Positions 34,516-43,950 of a stretch of DNA of 46,535 nt are shown here, piece after piece (position 1 is the stretch's first letter; every line of letters starts with the position of its first letter). The translations under genes were made by a program, and so were the position numbers. Where the stretch lies: contig JAJZCG010000009.1 of NCBI GenBank assembly GCA_021846225.1, forward strand, positions 1 to 46,535, given 5' to 3'. Source of the DNA: Pseudomonadota bacterium (GTDB lineage Bacteria > Pseudomonadota > Alphaproteobacteria > Acetobacterales > Acetobacteraceae). Below the pieces are notes generated by a model that searched no databases, was not told the origin of the DNA, and was given only the letters and a program-made list of their open reading frames with translations.

Positions 34516-36141
34516 TCATGGCCGTATTTGAAGGTGCCGCGCGGCGCGGCGGCGGCCCCATTGCGCCAGCAGAACCGGCGCGGCCATGAGCACGGCGGCC
34601 AGATTCCACCGCAGGAAATCCAGATTGCCAGCGCCTTCGACGATGGTATCGAGCACCGCGAACACGGCCAGGGTACCGGCGGCGAGCATTTCCTCCCAGG
34701 CGAGGTTGCCGGGTTTGTCGCGGCTCCAGAGCCGGATGGCGGCGGCGATGACAGGGATGATGAACACCGGCATGGGGGCATCCCGGTAGCGCCCGGCGAA
34801 CACCAGTATAACCTCGAAGATGGCGGCGCTGGCCAGGAAGATGAACCAGAGGGAATTATATGTGAGGGGGAATTTGCCCCGGCGCAGGGCGGCCAGGGTT
34901 TGCGCGCCGGTGGCGTCCGCCGGCAAAGGGGCGCTGGCAAGGATGGCGCCCGCGCGCCGGATGACCAGAAACGCGAAGAGCGCTTGCAGCGGCAGATTGA
35001 CCAGCGCGTCCAGGCGCAGCCAGTTGTCATAAAGCATTGGCAGCGTGCCCATGCAGGCGTAGGCAAAGCCGTTGCCAAGCGCGAAGGCGGGAACCGCCAG
35101 ACGCAGCCTCCTGAAGCCCCCGGCCACGAACAGCAGGCAGCCTGAGAATGCGCCCAGCAGCGCGTACCAGGGCCAGTGCGGATGTTCGCTCACGGGGCCG
35201 GTGAGCGGGAATTTCAACTCCCGGTTGGTGGTCCAGATGCCCCAATTGGCGCCCGCTACGCCTTCGTCCTCATATTTCCAGGGCTGGTCGAAGGCTTCGA
35301 TCAGGTTGTAGTCCACGCCCTCCTGGTTCGCCAGGGTGACGAAGCGGCGCAGGAACACCGCCTCGTTGACGCGCGAGGGCACGGCGGGACCGCGCGAACG
35401 GCCGCGCGAGGGCCAGCCGGTTTCACCGATGGAGATCTGCTTGCCGGGGAAGAGCGCCTTAAATTCATCCGTGGTGGATTTGATGCTGGCCAGCGCTTGG
35501 CTGACGCTGAGCGGCGTGTTCTCCCAATACGGAAGGAAGTGGATCATCACGATGTTCACATGCGGAGCGACCTGGGGGAACTGCTTCCAGAAATCCGTGA
35601 CATCGGCATAGGCGACCGGTTGTTTCACGCGCGCGCGAACCGCATCGATGTCAGCGATGAGGTCCTGCACCGAGAGATCGCGGCGCAGCAGCACCTCATT
35701 GCCGACGACGACGCGGGTGACGGTGTTGGGGTAGGCGTTGGCCTCGGCGATGCCGGCCGCCATTTCCTTGGCGTTGTCAGCCGGGTTGGAACTGAGCCAG
35801 ATGCCGAGCCAGACCTTCAGCCCGGCCTGCTTGGCCAGCCCCACGATGTCAGTATGGTTGCGGATCGCGGCCAGGGTGGCGGGGAGTGTGCCCTCAACCG
35901 AGGAATAGGTGCGGATGCCCTCGGCATGGGTGGCCACCAGCGCCAGATCCTGGGCGATTTCCGCCGGGGTGGGGTAGGTTTTATCCTGCGGCGATTGCCA
36001 GGCGCGGTAGGGCGCGTAAGACAAGGAATTGAACTTTCCCGCTGTCATGGTCACATCGGCTGCCTGGGGTTGATTGGGCGCCTTCCAGAGCAGGAAGGTG
36101 AGCAGGCACAGGGCCATACAGGCGGCAAGTGATTTTTTCAT
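34516..36141 (-). CDS. GH17 membrane glucanase / beta-glucosyltransferase
   Basis: 541-residue protein in two parts. After a hydrophobic start (residues 5-19) comes a glycoside hydrolase family 17 domain (about 35-325) with both catalytic glutamates: Glu149 in RVVVGNEVLL and Glu240 in SIGETGWPSRG. The rest is about six to eight hydrophobic helices (from residue about 340). This GH17-plus-membrane layout is that of NdvB-like or exo-beta-1,3-glucanase enzymes that elongate or transglycosylate beta-glucans at the inner membrane. ATG 36141 is the start; the frame extends to 36270 but that part has no family character. It is divergent from the CoA-binding gene across 41 bp. Confidence 0.85.
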   Translation of the reverse strand: MKKSLAACMALCLLTFLLWKAPNQPQAADVTMTAGKFNSLSYAPYRAWQSPQDKTYPTPAEIAQDLALVATHAEGIRTYSSVEGTLPATLAAIRNHTDIVGLAKQAGLKVWLGIWLSSNPADNAKEMAAGIAEANAYPNTVTRVVVGNEVLLRRDLSVQDLIADIDAVRARVKQPVAYADVTDFWKQFPQVAPHVNIVMIHFLPYWENTPLSVSQALASIKSTTDEFKALFPGKQISIGETGWPSRGRSRGPAVPSRVNEAVFLRRFVTLANQEGVDYNLIEAFDQPWKYEDEGVAGANWGIWTTNRELKFPLTGPVSEHPHWPWYALLGAFSGCLLFVAGGFRRLRLAVPAFALGNGFAYACMGTLPMLYDNWLRLDALVNLPLQALFAFLVIRRAGAILASAPLPADATGAQTLAALRRGKFPLTYNSLWFIFLASAAIFEVILVFAGRYRDAPMPVFIIPVIAAAIRLWSRDKPGNLAWEEMLAAGTLAVFAVLDTIVEGAGNLDFLRWNLAAVLMAAPVLLAQWGRRRAARHLQIRP

Positions 36142-36182
36142 GGTGCATGGCTTAGCCGGAGCGCCGCAACTGGGGAAGAGCA

Positions 36183-36593
36183 ATGTCCGACGATACAATC
36201 CGCCAGATTTTGACCGGTACGAAGCGTATCGCGCTGGTCGGGGCTTCAGCGAAGCCGGAGCGCGCATCACATGAGGTGATGCAGTTTTTGCTGGGCCAGG
36301 GGTATGATGTGACGCCGGTGAATCCGGGGCTGGCGGGGCAGGAGATTCTCGGCCGCAAGGTGGTGGCCACGCTGGATGAGGCCGCGCCGCTGGATATGGT
36401 GGAGCTGTTCCGCAAGGCGGCGGACGTGGCGGCGCCGGTTGATGACGCGATCCGCCTGGGGGCGAAGACCATTTGGATGCAGCTGGGAATCATCAATGAG
36501 GCGGTGGCGGCGAAGGCGCGGACGGCAGGGCTGCAGGTGGTGATGAACCGCTGCCCGGCGATCGACATTCCACGCCTGGGGTTGCTGAAATAG
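36183..36593 (+). CDS. CoA-binding protein (YccU-type)
   Basis: 136-residue Rossmann-fold protein of the CoA-binding domain family. The motif IALVGASAKPERASHEVMQFLL binds the nucleotide; PVNPG, the strand KTIWMQLGI and NRCPAIDIPRL are family hallmarks. The gene is preceded by GGGGAAGAG. Function beyond CoA binding is unknown. Confidence 0.92.
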   Translation: MSDDTIRQILTGTKRIALVGASAKPERASHEVMQFLLGQGYDVTPVNPGLAGQEILGRKVVATLDEAAPLDMVELFRKAADVAAPVDDAIRLGAKTIWMQLGIINEAVAAKARTAGLQVVMNRCPAIDIPRLGLLK

Positions 36594-36662
36594 GCGAGCG
36601 GCGAAAGCGGCGCATCTGGCCTGTATGACGATCCATTCCAGATTTCACGCGGGCGGTCTTGT

Positions 36663-38336
36663 TCAGGGGTTTGCCTGAGCATCGCGGATGATCCAGCGGG
36701 CGGCTTTCTCCGCGATCATCAGGACCGGCGCGTTGGTGTTGCCGCTTGTGATTGCGGGCATCACGCCAGCATCCACAACGCGCAGGCCGGCCAGGCCGCG
36801 CACCCGCAGGTGACTGTCCACCACGGCCATGGCGTCGTCCGCCTGACCCATCTTGGTTGTGCCCACGGGGTGGAAAATGGTATTCGCAATGTCTCCGGCA
36901 AGCTTGTAGAGTTCGGCGTCGCTCTCAAACATCGCACCCGGTTTCCATTCAACCGGCTGGTATTTTGCCAGTGCCGGTTTGGCGGCGATGTCGCGAATCT
37001 GCCTGATGCTGCTGGCGGCGATCTGGCGGTCTTCATCGGTGCTGAGATAATGCGGCGCAATCGCCGGCGGGGCATCCTGGGCCGGCGAGGTCAGACGCAC
37101 GCTGCCCCGGCTGGTGGGATTGAGGTTGCAAACACTCACGGTAAACGCAGGGGTTTTGTGGAGAGGCTCGCCGAACGCATCGAGGCTGAGCGGCTGAACA
37201 TGATATTCCAGATTGGCGTGCGCGCGGCTTGCATCCGAGCGCGTGAAGGCGCCGAGCTGCGAGGGCGCCATGCTCATCGGCCCGCGGCGCGTGAGCATGT
37301 ATTCAAGCCCGATCTTCGCCTTTCCGATCAGGCTGTTGGCCAGCGTGTTCAGGGTTGCCACGCCCGAGACTTTGAACACCGTGCGGATCTGCAGATGATC
37401 CTGGAGGTTTTCACCCACGCCGGGCAGATCCAACATGATGCCGACGCCATGCTCCCTGAGCAACGCGGCCGGGCCGATGCCCGAGCGTTGCAGGATCAAC
37501 GGCGAGCCAATGGCGCCCGCGCAGAGAATCACCTCCCGCCTGGCGTGCACGCTCATCGCCCCGCCTGGACGGTTGAGCTCAACCCCCGCGCAGCGCTTGA
37601 GCCCGGAGGGGGTTGTCTCGATGTGCAACTTGCTGACGGATGCCTGCGTCCAAATGGCAAGGTTGGGGCGGTGTTTCACAGGGCGCAGAAATGCCTTCGA
37701 GGTATTCCACCGCCAGCCGGATTTCTGGTTGACCTCGAAATACCCGACGCCTTCATTCTCGCCGGTATTGAAATCAGCCGAGCGCGGCACGCCGGCTTCA
37801 ACGGCGGCGTTGGCGAAGGCTTCGAGAATCTCCCATTTCAGGCGCTGCTTCTCAACGCGCCATTCGCCGCCATGGCCGTGCATCTCGGAGAATCGGCGGC
37901 CCTGCCCGGTAATGGGGTCCGCGCCGTCATCGAGGCGGTAATGATCCTCATGGCGCTTGAAATCGGGCAGGACGTTTTGCCACGCCCAGGCGTCATCGCC
38001 GGTCAGCGCCGCCCAGCCATCATAATCGCGCGCCTGTCCGCGCATATAGATCATGCCGTTGATCGACGAACTGCCACCCAGCGTCTTGCCGCGGGGATAG
38101 CGCAGCACACGCCCGTTCAACCCTGGTTCGGGCTGGGTGCGGTAGAGCCAGTCAGTCCGGGGATTGCCGATGCAATAGAGATACCCAACGGGAATATGAA
38201 TCCAGGGGTAATTATCCTTCTTGCCGGCCTCGAGCAGCAGCACCCGCATGGCGGGATCCTCGCTCAACCTGTTGGCCAGCAGACACCCGGCAGAGCCACC
38301 GCCAACGATGATATAATCGAACTGTTCCTCGAGCAT
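36663..38336 (-). CDS. GMC-family FAD oxidoreductase (choline-dehydrogenase-like)
   Basis: 557-residue flavoprotein. The FAD-binding motif YIIVGGGSAGCLLANRLSEDP is at the N-terminus, the GMC signature YPRGKTLGGSSSINGMIYMRG is at about residue 80, and the catalytic His is in FHPVGTTKMG, with SGNTNAPVLMIAEKAA at the end. GMC enzymes oxidise alcohols to aldehydes or ketones; the closest annotated type is choline dehydrogenase, but there is no betaine gene next to it. ATG 38336 fits the family; the frame extends to 38465 without family character. It shares the 314-bp gap with the divergent LacI gene, so the two might be regulated together, with a polyol as a possible substrate. That is inference. 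Confidence 0.9.
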   Translation of the reverse strand: MLEEQFDYIIVGGGSAGCLLANRLSEDPAMRVLLLEAGKKDNYPWIHIPVGYLYCIGNPRTDWLYRTQPEPGLNGRVLRYPRGKTLGGSSSINGMIYMRGQARDYDGWAALTGDDAWAWQNVLPDFKRHEDHYRLDDGADPITGQGRRFSEMHGHGGEWRVEKQRLKWEILEAFANAAVEAGVPRSADFNTGENEGVGYFEVNQKSGWRWNTSKAFLRPVKHRPNLAIWTQASVSKLHIETTPSGLKRCAGVELNRPGGAMSVHARREVILCAGAIGSPLILQRSGIGPAALLREHGVGIMLDLPGVGENLQDHLQIRTVFKVSGVATLNTLANSLIGKAKIGLEYMLTRRGPMSMAPSQLGAFTRSDASRAHANLEYHVQPLSLDAFGEPLHKTPAFTVSVCNLNPTSRGSVRLTSPAQDAPPAIAPHYLSTDEDRQIAASSIRQIRDIAAKPALAKYQPVEWKPGAMFESDAELYKLAGDIANTIFHPVGTTKMGQADDAMAVVDSHLRVRGLAGLRVVDAGVMPAITSGNTNAPVLMIAEKAARWIIRDAQANP

Positions 38337-38483
38337 GATCAAGCTTTCTGTCTGGCGCGCGGGCATTGCGCATGGATGCTCCGACTTTGGTTTTCCGCCG
38401 TCAACCTCCAGCGCCGGGCCCATAGCGGGCGGGCGGCGCGATTTGCAGCGCGATTGAAATGACAAGGAAGCAATTGGTTGCTA

Positions 38484-38535
38484 GTGTCCCGATTCTAAGG
38501 TTCGTGGCATCGAAATATCTTCCTTTGCGGGACAC
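38484..38535. repeat. Inverted repeat GTGTCCCG / CGGGACAC in the GMC-lacI gap
   Basis: Perfect 8-bp arms (38484-38491 and 38528-38535) around 36 bp. The 314-bp gap between the two divergent genes (38337-38650) holds no other gene I can support. It may carry both promoters; the repeat could be a paired operator or the ends of a small relic element. Confidence 0.4.
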
Positions 38536-38650
38536 CAGCCTTTTTGTTTTCAGTGGCCTGCTCGTCCCTTCCGTCCGCTGCGCGTGCCGCGAACTTCAGG
38601 GGCAGGACACTCGTTTGGCGTGAATAAAGGGCGAGGGGTGCGGCATCTGC

Positions 38651-39646
38651 ATGGCGATTACACTCAAAGACGTGGCGCAACGGGCTGGCGTGTCGCACGC
38701 GGCGGTATCACGGACATTTACGCCTGGCGCGTCAGTCTCCGCCCGGACCCGCGCCAAGGTCGAAAAAGCCGCGGCCGAGCTTAACTACAGCCCCAATATT
38801 CTGGCGCGCAGCCTGATGACCCGCAAGACCCAGCTGGTCGGGTTGGTGTCGAACAATTTTCATAACCCGGTTTTTCTGGAAATTTTTGATCTTTTTACCC
38901 GCGGCCTCCAGGCGCAAGGTCTCCGGCCGCTGCTCGTCAACCTGTCGGAGGAAACCGATCCGAAGCGCTCGGTCGGAATGTTGCAGCAATACTCGGTCGA
39001 TGGGGTGATTGTGGCGTCCTCGCACGTTGCCGATGGATTTGCCCTGGCCTTTCAGGCCGCGGGCATGCCGGTTGTTCATGCCTTTGGCCGCGCCACGCGC
39101 ACGCCCGTCGTTCCGGTTGTGGGTATCGACAATGCCGATGCCGGGCGCATCGCCGCCAGAACGCTGATCGCGCGCGGCTACCGGCGGATCGGCTTCCTGG
39201 GCGGGCCGCAAGACGCTTCGACGACGCAGGATCGCGGCCAAGGTTTTTTGGAGGCCGCGGCGGCGGCGGGGATCGACGCAATCGCGAGCTACGCGGGCGC
39301 CTACAGTTTCGACGCCGGGCGGGACGAAATGGCGCGGCTTTTGGCGGCACCTTGGGCGGAAGCCTATTTCTGCGCCGACGACGTGCTCTCCATCGGCGCC
39401 CTTGCGGCAATCCGCAAAGCGGGCCTGGCCGTGCCGCAGGACATCGGCATCATCGGGTTGAACGACATGGCGCTGGCGGCCTGGACCGGCATTGAACTAA
39501 CAACGATACACCAACCTTTCGCCGCCATCGTCGAGGCTTCGATCGAGTTGATGCAGTCACGGTTTTCCAACCCCGGCCGCCTGCCCGAAGCGCGGCTGTT
39601 TCCCTGCCGCATCGTCGAACGGGCGACCCTGCGCCCCCTGCCCTGA
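38651..39646 (+). CDS. LacI-family transcriptional regulator of the inositol locus
   Basis: 331-residue repressor. The N-terminal helix-turn-helix and hinge are clear: LKDVAQRAGVSHAAVSRTF, then SARTRAKVEKAAAELNYSPNILARSL. A periplasmic-binding-protein-like sensor domain follows (GLVSNNFHNPVFLEIFDLF, DGVIVASSHV, IGFLGGPQD). Its nearness to the iol genes and the 16-bp palindrome at 42007-42022, a typical LacI-family operator, suggest it controls them, with inositol or an intermediate as effector. Convergent with the dehydrogenase gene at 39674. Confidence 0.9.
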   Translation: MAITLKDVAQRAGVSHAAVSRTFTPGASVSARTRAKVEKAAAELNYSPNILARSLMTRKTQLVGLVSNNFHNPVFLEIFDLFTRGLQAQGLRPLLVNLSEETDPKRSVGMLQQYSVDGVIVASSHVADGFALAFQAAGMPVVHAFGRATRTPVVPVVGIDNADAGRIAARTLIARGYRRIGFLGGPQDASTTQDRGQGFLEAAAAAGIDAIASYAGAYSFDAGRDEMARLLAAPWAEAYFCADDVLSIGALAAIRKAGLAVPQDIGIIGLNDMALAAWTGIELTTIHQPFAAIVEASIELMQSRFSNPGRLPEARLFPCRIVERATLRPLP

Positions 39647-39673
39647 CCAGTTTCACACCGCTGCGGGCCGCGA

Positions 39674-40831
39674 TTAACGGAACAGTTTTGGCCGTGCGTC
39701 GACCCAGGCGCCCTCAGCCTTGGCGGAGGCCACCGCGGCATGGATCGCCGCAATCGAGCGCAGGCCGTCTTCCGCCGTGGGAAACAGCGTTACCGCCGGA
39801 TCAGCCCGCCGCCCGGCCCGCAGCGCCAGCAAGTTTTCAGCCAGGTCGCGATAGATGTTGCCAAAGGCCAGCGGCATGCCCTCGGCATGGCCGACCGTAA
39901 CCCGGCTTGCGCGGTCTGCCTCTGGCGAAAGATTACCCTCGCCGCGCTCTATCACCTGCAGGCGCTGGCCGAGCGGCATGTAGTAGAGCTGGTTGGGTTG
40001 TTCCTGCGCCCAGCGCAGACCGCCGGTCTCACCAAAAACCTGGAGCGTGAGCCCGTGCTGGCGCCCGATGGCCACCGATGATGTCCAAAGCCGCCCGGCC
40101 GTGCCGCCGTCCATGCGAAAATTGACCATGGCGTCGTCTTCCAGGACGCGGCCTGGCAGGCATGAGAGGAAGTCTGACGACAAGCGCACAACCTCCTGGC
40201 CTGTTACGAAGGCGGCCATATGCAGCGCATGAATACCGCAATCGGCGAACTGGGCCGAGACGCCCGCCTGCGCCGGGTCGTAACGCCAGCGCACGCGCGG
40301 GTTATCAGCCTCGGCGGCGTTTGCATGGTGACCGTGGGCGAACTCCGCGACAACCAGCCGGATCTTGCCCAGATCTCCCCGCGCGGCCATGGCCCGCATG
40401 TGCCGCACCAGCGCATAGCCGGTGTAGCCATAATTCACGGCGCAGATACGCCCGGCCTTGCGGGCGGCGAGCACGAGATCCTCGGCCTCGGCCTCGGTCA
40501 CGGTCATCGGTTTTTCGCACAGAACATTGAAGCCAGCCTCAAGAAAGGCCTTTGAAATCTCGTAATGAGTGGAGTTGGGCGTGGCGATCGTGACGAGATC
40601 AACACGGTCTGAACGGTTGATCTCGCCCGCCAGCATCTCCCGCCAGCTGCCATAGGCGCGCTCGGGGGCCAATCCCAGCCGCTGCCCAAAGTCGCGCCCC
40701 GCGGCTGGATTGTGATCCAGCGCGCCGGCCGCAAGAACGAAATACCCGTCCAGCCCGGCAGCCAGCCGATGCGCCGGCCCAATCTGGCTGCCCTCGCCGC
40801 CGCCGATCATGCCCCAGTTCAGTTTTGTCAT
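39674..40831 (-). CDS. Gfo/Idh/MocA family dehydrogenase 1
   Basis: 385-residue NAD(P)-dependent oxidoreductase. The Rossmann region is WGMIGGGEGSQIGPAHR; the family motif CEKP is at residues 105-108 with the catalytic lysine; the second domain follows with YGYTGYALVRHMRAM and QFADCGIHALHMAAF. This sub-type (GGGEGSQIGPAHR) is common in inositol loci of Proteobacteria. Substrate is probably an inositol isomer or a keto-inositol. It follows dehydrogenase 2 by 54 bp on the same strand, so both likely share the promoter at the operator. Confidence 0.88.
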   Translation of the reverse strand: MTKLNWGMIGGGEGSQIGPAHRLAAGLDGYFVLAAGALDHNPAAGRDFGQRLGLAPERAYGSWREMLAGEINRSDRVDLVTIATPNSTHYEISKAFLEAGFNVLCEKPMTVTEAEAEDLVLAARKAGRICAVNYGYTGYALVRHMRAMAARGDLGKIRLVVAEFAHGHHANAAEADNPRVRWRYDPAQAGVSAQFADCGIHALHMAAFVTGQEVVRLSSDFLSCLPGRVLEDDAMVNFRMDGGTAGRLWTSSVAIGRQHGLTLQVFGETGGLRWAQEQPNQLYYMPLGQRLQVIERGEGNLSPEADRASRVTVGHAEGMPLAFGNIYRDLAENLLALRAGRRADPAVTLFPTAEDGLRSIAAIHAAVASAKAEGAWVDARPKLFR

Positions 40832-40885
40832 GGTGGTACCCTTTCAGAATCCGGTGGAGGAGAGGCAGGCCCGGCGTGTGCGCGT

Positions 40886-41986
40886 TTACAAATCGATCCA
40901 GCCGCCCGTGGCGTGGCTGGCATGGGCCGCTGCGATCACGCGGTTGACTTCCATGCCCTCGCGGAAGGTGGGCCAGACCGGCAAGCCGGTCTCGATGGCG
41001 TGCAGAAAATCCCGCGCGCCGATGATGATTTGGTCCTGGTAGCCGGTGCCATGGCCAGGCCCCTGACAGAAGGCCAGATAGTCAGGGTGGGCGGGGCCGG
41101 TGAGGATTTTGCGGAAGCCGCGTTCGGCCTGGGGATCGGACGCGCGGTAGAGCCACAGAGCGTTCTGGTCCTCCTGATCGAAGCGGATCGCGCCCTCTGT
41201 GCCGGTGATTTCATAGGCGTAGCCCATCTTCCGCCCGGTCGCGATGCGGCTGAAGCTCAGATGCCCCATCGCGCCACTGGCGAACCGGCACATGAACTGG
41301 CCGATGTCGTCGTTCAGCGGGCGGCCTTCGGCACCCGGCCGGTCTGTGTAAACGGTTGCAATATCAGCGCTCAACCGCGCGATGGGACCGGCCAGCGCGA
41401 TGGCCGCGTTGATCATGTGCGGCGCCAGATCGCCCATTGTGCCGTTTGCCGGGCCAAAGCTGCGCCAGGAGGCCGGTTTTTGCGGATCGGCGTCGAAATC
41501 CTCGGTATGCTCGCCGCGAAACCAGGTGATCTTGCCGATTTCGCCGCGGGCCAGAAGGGCGCGGGCGTATTGCGAAGCCGGTGTGCGGATATAGTTGAAC
41601 CCCACCATGTTGACCGCGCCCGAAGCCGCGGCGGCGGCGGCCATTGCCACGCTGTCCTCCAGGCTGGCGCCCAGCGGTTTTTCGCAAAGAACTGGCTTTT
41701 TCAGGGAAAATGCCATTTCCGCGATAACGCGATGGGTCTCTTGCGGGCTGGCGATGACGATGGCCTCGACCCTGGGGTCGGCGACGAGTTCACGCCAGTC
41801 CGAGGTGGCGCGCGCAAACCCAAAGGCGCTGCGGTAGCGCTCGGCCGAGGCGTCACTCGTGGCGCAGACCATTTCCAGCCGCGGCCGCAGGGACGTGTTG
41901 AAAACGGCGCCCACGGCGGACATCGCCACCGCATGTGCCTTGCCCATGTAGCCGCCGCCGATGATGCCAATTCCGATGTGTCTCAT
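40886..41986 (-). CDS. Gfo/Idh/MocA family dehydrogenase 2 (inositol-dehydrogenase-like)
   Basis: 366-residue oxidoreductase. The Rossmann motif is GIGIIGGGYMGKAHA; CEKPLG carries the catalytic lysine; the second domain holds MVGFNYIRTPASQYARALL, GDLAPHMINAAIALAG and a GTEGAIRF loop. ATG 41986 is chosen over 42022, which sits in the operator. It is divergent from iolD across 92 bp with the LacI palindrome. It may be the myo-inositol 2-dehydrogenase step (IolG role), but the exact isomer is not decidable. Confidence 0.88.
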   Translation of the reverse strand: MRHIGIGIIGGGYMGKAHAVAMSAVGAVFNTSLRPRLEMVCATSDASAERYRSAFGFARATSDWRELVADPRVEAIVIASPQETHRVIAEMAFSLKKPVLCEKPLGASLEDSVAMAAAAAASGAVNMVGFNYIRTPASQYARALLARGEIGKITWFRGEHTEDFDADPQKPASWRSFGPANGTMGDLAPHMINAAIALAGPIARLSADIATVYTDRPGAEGRPLNDDIGQFMCRFASGAMGHLSFSRIATGRKMGYAYEITGTEGAIRFDQEDQNALWLYRASDPQAERGFRKILTGPAHPDYLAFCQGPGHGTGYQDQIIIGARDFLHAIETGLPVWPTFREGMEVNRVIAAAHASHATGGWIDL

Positions 41987-42006
41987 GGAACGTTCCTTAA
42001 AAGATT

Positions 42007-42022
42007 TTGCAAGCGCTTGCAA
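42007..42022. promoter_or_regulatory. LacI-family operator palindrome
   Basis: Perfect 16-bp palindrome TTGCAAGCGCTTGCAA with a central CG, the usual shape for LacI/GalR regulators. It lies 21 bp upstream of dehydrogenase 2 (minus strand) and 56 bp upstream of iolD (plus strand), so one site can control both operons. Confidence 0.85.
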
Positions 42023-42078
42023 TTATGTACCGGACTCGCGATAATGCGGTCAAGACCACCTTAAAACAGGAGAGACGC

Positions 42079-43950
42079 ATGGAACAGAAGGATCTGACGC
42101 TCCAACTGACCGTGGCTCAAGCCATCGTGCGGTTTCTGGCCAACCAGTTCATCGAGACCGACGGCCAAAGCACGCGGATTTGCGCCGGGGGGTTCGGTAT
42201 TTTTGGCCACGGCAATGCGCCCGCCCTGGGCGAAGCGCTCTACGAGGCGCGCGCGATCTTGCCGCTCTACCGTGGCCAGAACGAGCAAAGCATGGGCTTC
42301 GCAGCCGCTGGTTACGCCAAGGCGCATCTGCGGCGGCGCTTCATGTTCTGCACCGCCTCGGCGGGTCCGGGCACGGCGAACCTGCTGACCGCCGCGGCAC
42401 TGGCCCACGCCAACCGGCTGCCAATGCTCATGCTATGCGGCGACAATTTCGCGACCCGCCTGCCCGATCCGGTGCTCCAGCAGCTTGAACACGCGGGAAA
42501 CCCGGCGCTTGGCGTCACCGACGCGTTCCGGGCGGTCTGCCGGTTTTGGGACCGGATCACGCATCCGGCACAGCTTTTGAACAGCCTGCCCGCCGCGCTG
42601 AACACGCTGCTCGACCCGGCTGATTGCGGGCCGGTTTTTCTCGCGCTGCCGCAGGATCTGCAGGGCTGGGCCTATGACTATCCGGCGGATTTTTTTGAAC
42701 CCCGGCTTCACCGTATCCGCCGCAGCCCCCCTGATCCTGCAGAGATTGAGGCGGCGGCGGCGCTTTTGGCGAAGGCGCGGCGCCCGATGATCATCGCAGG
42801 CGGCGGTGTGCAATATTCCGGGGCGGTGGCGCAGTTGACGGATTTTGCCACCGCGCACGGCATTCCTGTGGTTGAAACCATCGCGGGGCGGGCGAACATG
42901 CTCTGGGACCACCCGCTGAACATTGGTCCGATCGGCGTGACAGGCTCGGACAGCGCCAATACCATCGCCGGGGAGGCTGATGTCATCCTGGCTGCCGGTA
43001 CGCGGCTGCAGGATTTCACGACCGGCTCGTGGTCCGCCTTTGACCGGAGCGCGCGGATTATCGGGCTGAACGCGGGCCGGCACGATGCGGCCAAGCATCT
43101 CTCGCTGCCTTTGGTTTGTGATGCGCAAGCCGGTCTGGCGGCGCTTGGCCGCAGGCTGGCGGGCTATCACGCCCCGCCGGAATGGCTGGCACACGCGCAA
43201 GAGGTGCGCCAAGCGTGGAACGGCTATGTGGCGCGCAACACCGCGCCGCGGAATGGTTTGCCCACTTACGCCCAGGCCATTGGCGTGGTGAACGCCCGCT
43301 GCACCGGGCGGGACCGGATTGTTGCCGCCGCGGGCGGGTTGCCGGCCGAGGTGAGCGCCAACTGGCGCAGCCTTGGCATCGGCACCGTGGATGTGGAGTT
43401 CGGGTTCTCCTGCATGGGCTATGAGATTGCAGGCGGCTGGGGGGCCAGGATCGCCCAGGCGGAGCGGCAACCCGCGGGGGAGACCGTGGTATTCGTCGGC
43501 GACGGCTCTTACCTTTTGATGAACTCCGATATTTATTCCTCGGTCCTCGCGGGACACAAGCTGATCATCGTGATGCTCGACAATGGCGGCTTCGCCGTCA
43601 TCAACAAGCTGCAGAAGAACACCGGAAACGCCAGCTTCAACACGTTGTTCGCGGACTGCCCGACCATTGCGCAGCCGTTCGCGGTGGACTTCGCCGCGCA
43701 TGCCCGCGCGATGGGGGCGCTGACCGAAGAAGCCGCATCACTGGAGGACTTCGCCGCCGCCTTTGATCGCGCACGGGCGGCGGAGCGGACCTATGTCATC
43801 GTCATGCGGGTCGACCCGCACGAGGGATGGACCGAGCAGGGCCATGCATGGTGGGAGGTGGGCACCGCCGCGGTCAGCGCGCGCAGCGAAATCGCGGCCG
43901 CGCGCGAGGGGATCGAGGCTGGCCGCGCCAAGCAGCGGCGGGGGACATGA
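42079..43950 (+). CDS. iolD: 3D-(3,5/4)-trihydroxycyclohexane-1,2-dione acylhydrolase
   Basis: ThDP-dependent hydrolase (623 residues) that opens the inositol-derived diketone ring to 5-deoxy-glucuronate. The cofactor-activating Glu is in LYRGQNEQSMGFAAAGYAK, and the ThDP/Mg2+ motif is VGDGSYLLMNSDIYSSVLAG...MLDNGGF. Length fits the family. ATG 42079 has CAGGAGAG upstream. First gene of iolD-iolC-iolB-iolJ, starting next to the LacI operator. Confidence 0.96.
   Translation: MEQKDLTLQLTVAQAIVRFLANQFIETDGQSTRICAGGFGIFGHGNAPALGEALYEARAILPLYRGQNEQSMGFAAAGYAKAHLRRRFMFCTASAGPGTANLLTAAALAHANRLPMLMLCGDNFATRLPDPVLQQLEHAGNPALGVTDAFRAVCRFWDRITHPAQLLNSLPAALNTLLDPADCGPVFLALPQDLQGWAYDYPADFFEPRLHRIRRSPPDPAEIEAAAALLAKARRPMIIAGGGVQYSGAVAQLTDFATAHGIPVVETIAGRANMLWDHPLNIGPIGVTGSDSANTIAGEADVILAAGTRLQDFTTGSWSAFDRSARIIGLNAGRHDAAKHLSLPLVCDAQAGLAALGRRLAGYHAPPEWLAHAQEVRQAWNGYVARNTAPRNGLPTYAQAIGVVNARCTGRDRIVAAAGGLPAEVSANWRSLGIGTVDVEFGFSCMGYEIAGGWGARIAQAERQPAGETVVFVGDGSYLLMNSDIYSSVLAGHKLIIVMLDNGGFAVINKLQKNTGNASFNTLFADCPTIAQPFAVDFAAHARAMGALTEEAASLEDFAAAFDRARAAERTYVIVMRVDPHEGWTEQGHAWWEVGTAAVSARSEIAAAREGIEAGRAKQRRGT

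Noticed and set aside
38495-38698. 67-residue minus-strand ORF in the lacI-GMC gap
   Set aside because: It overlaps the lacI start, has no recognisable family and no good ribosome site.
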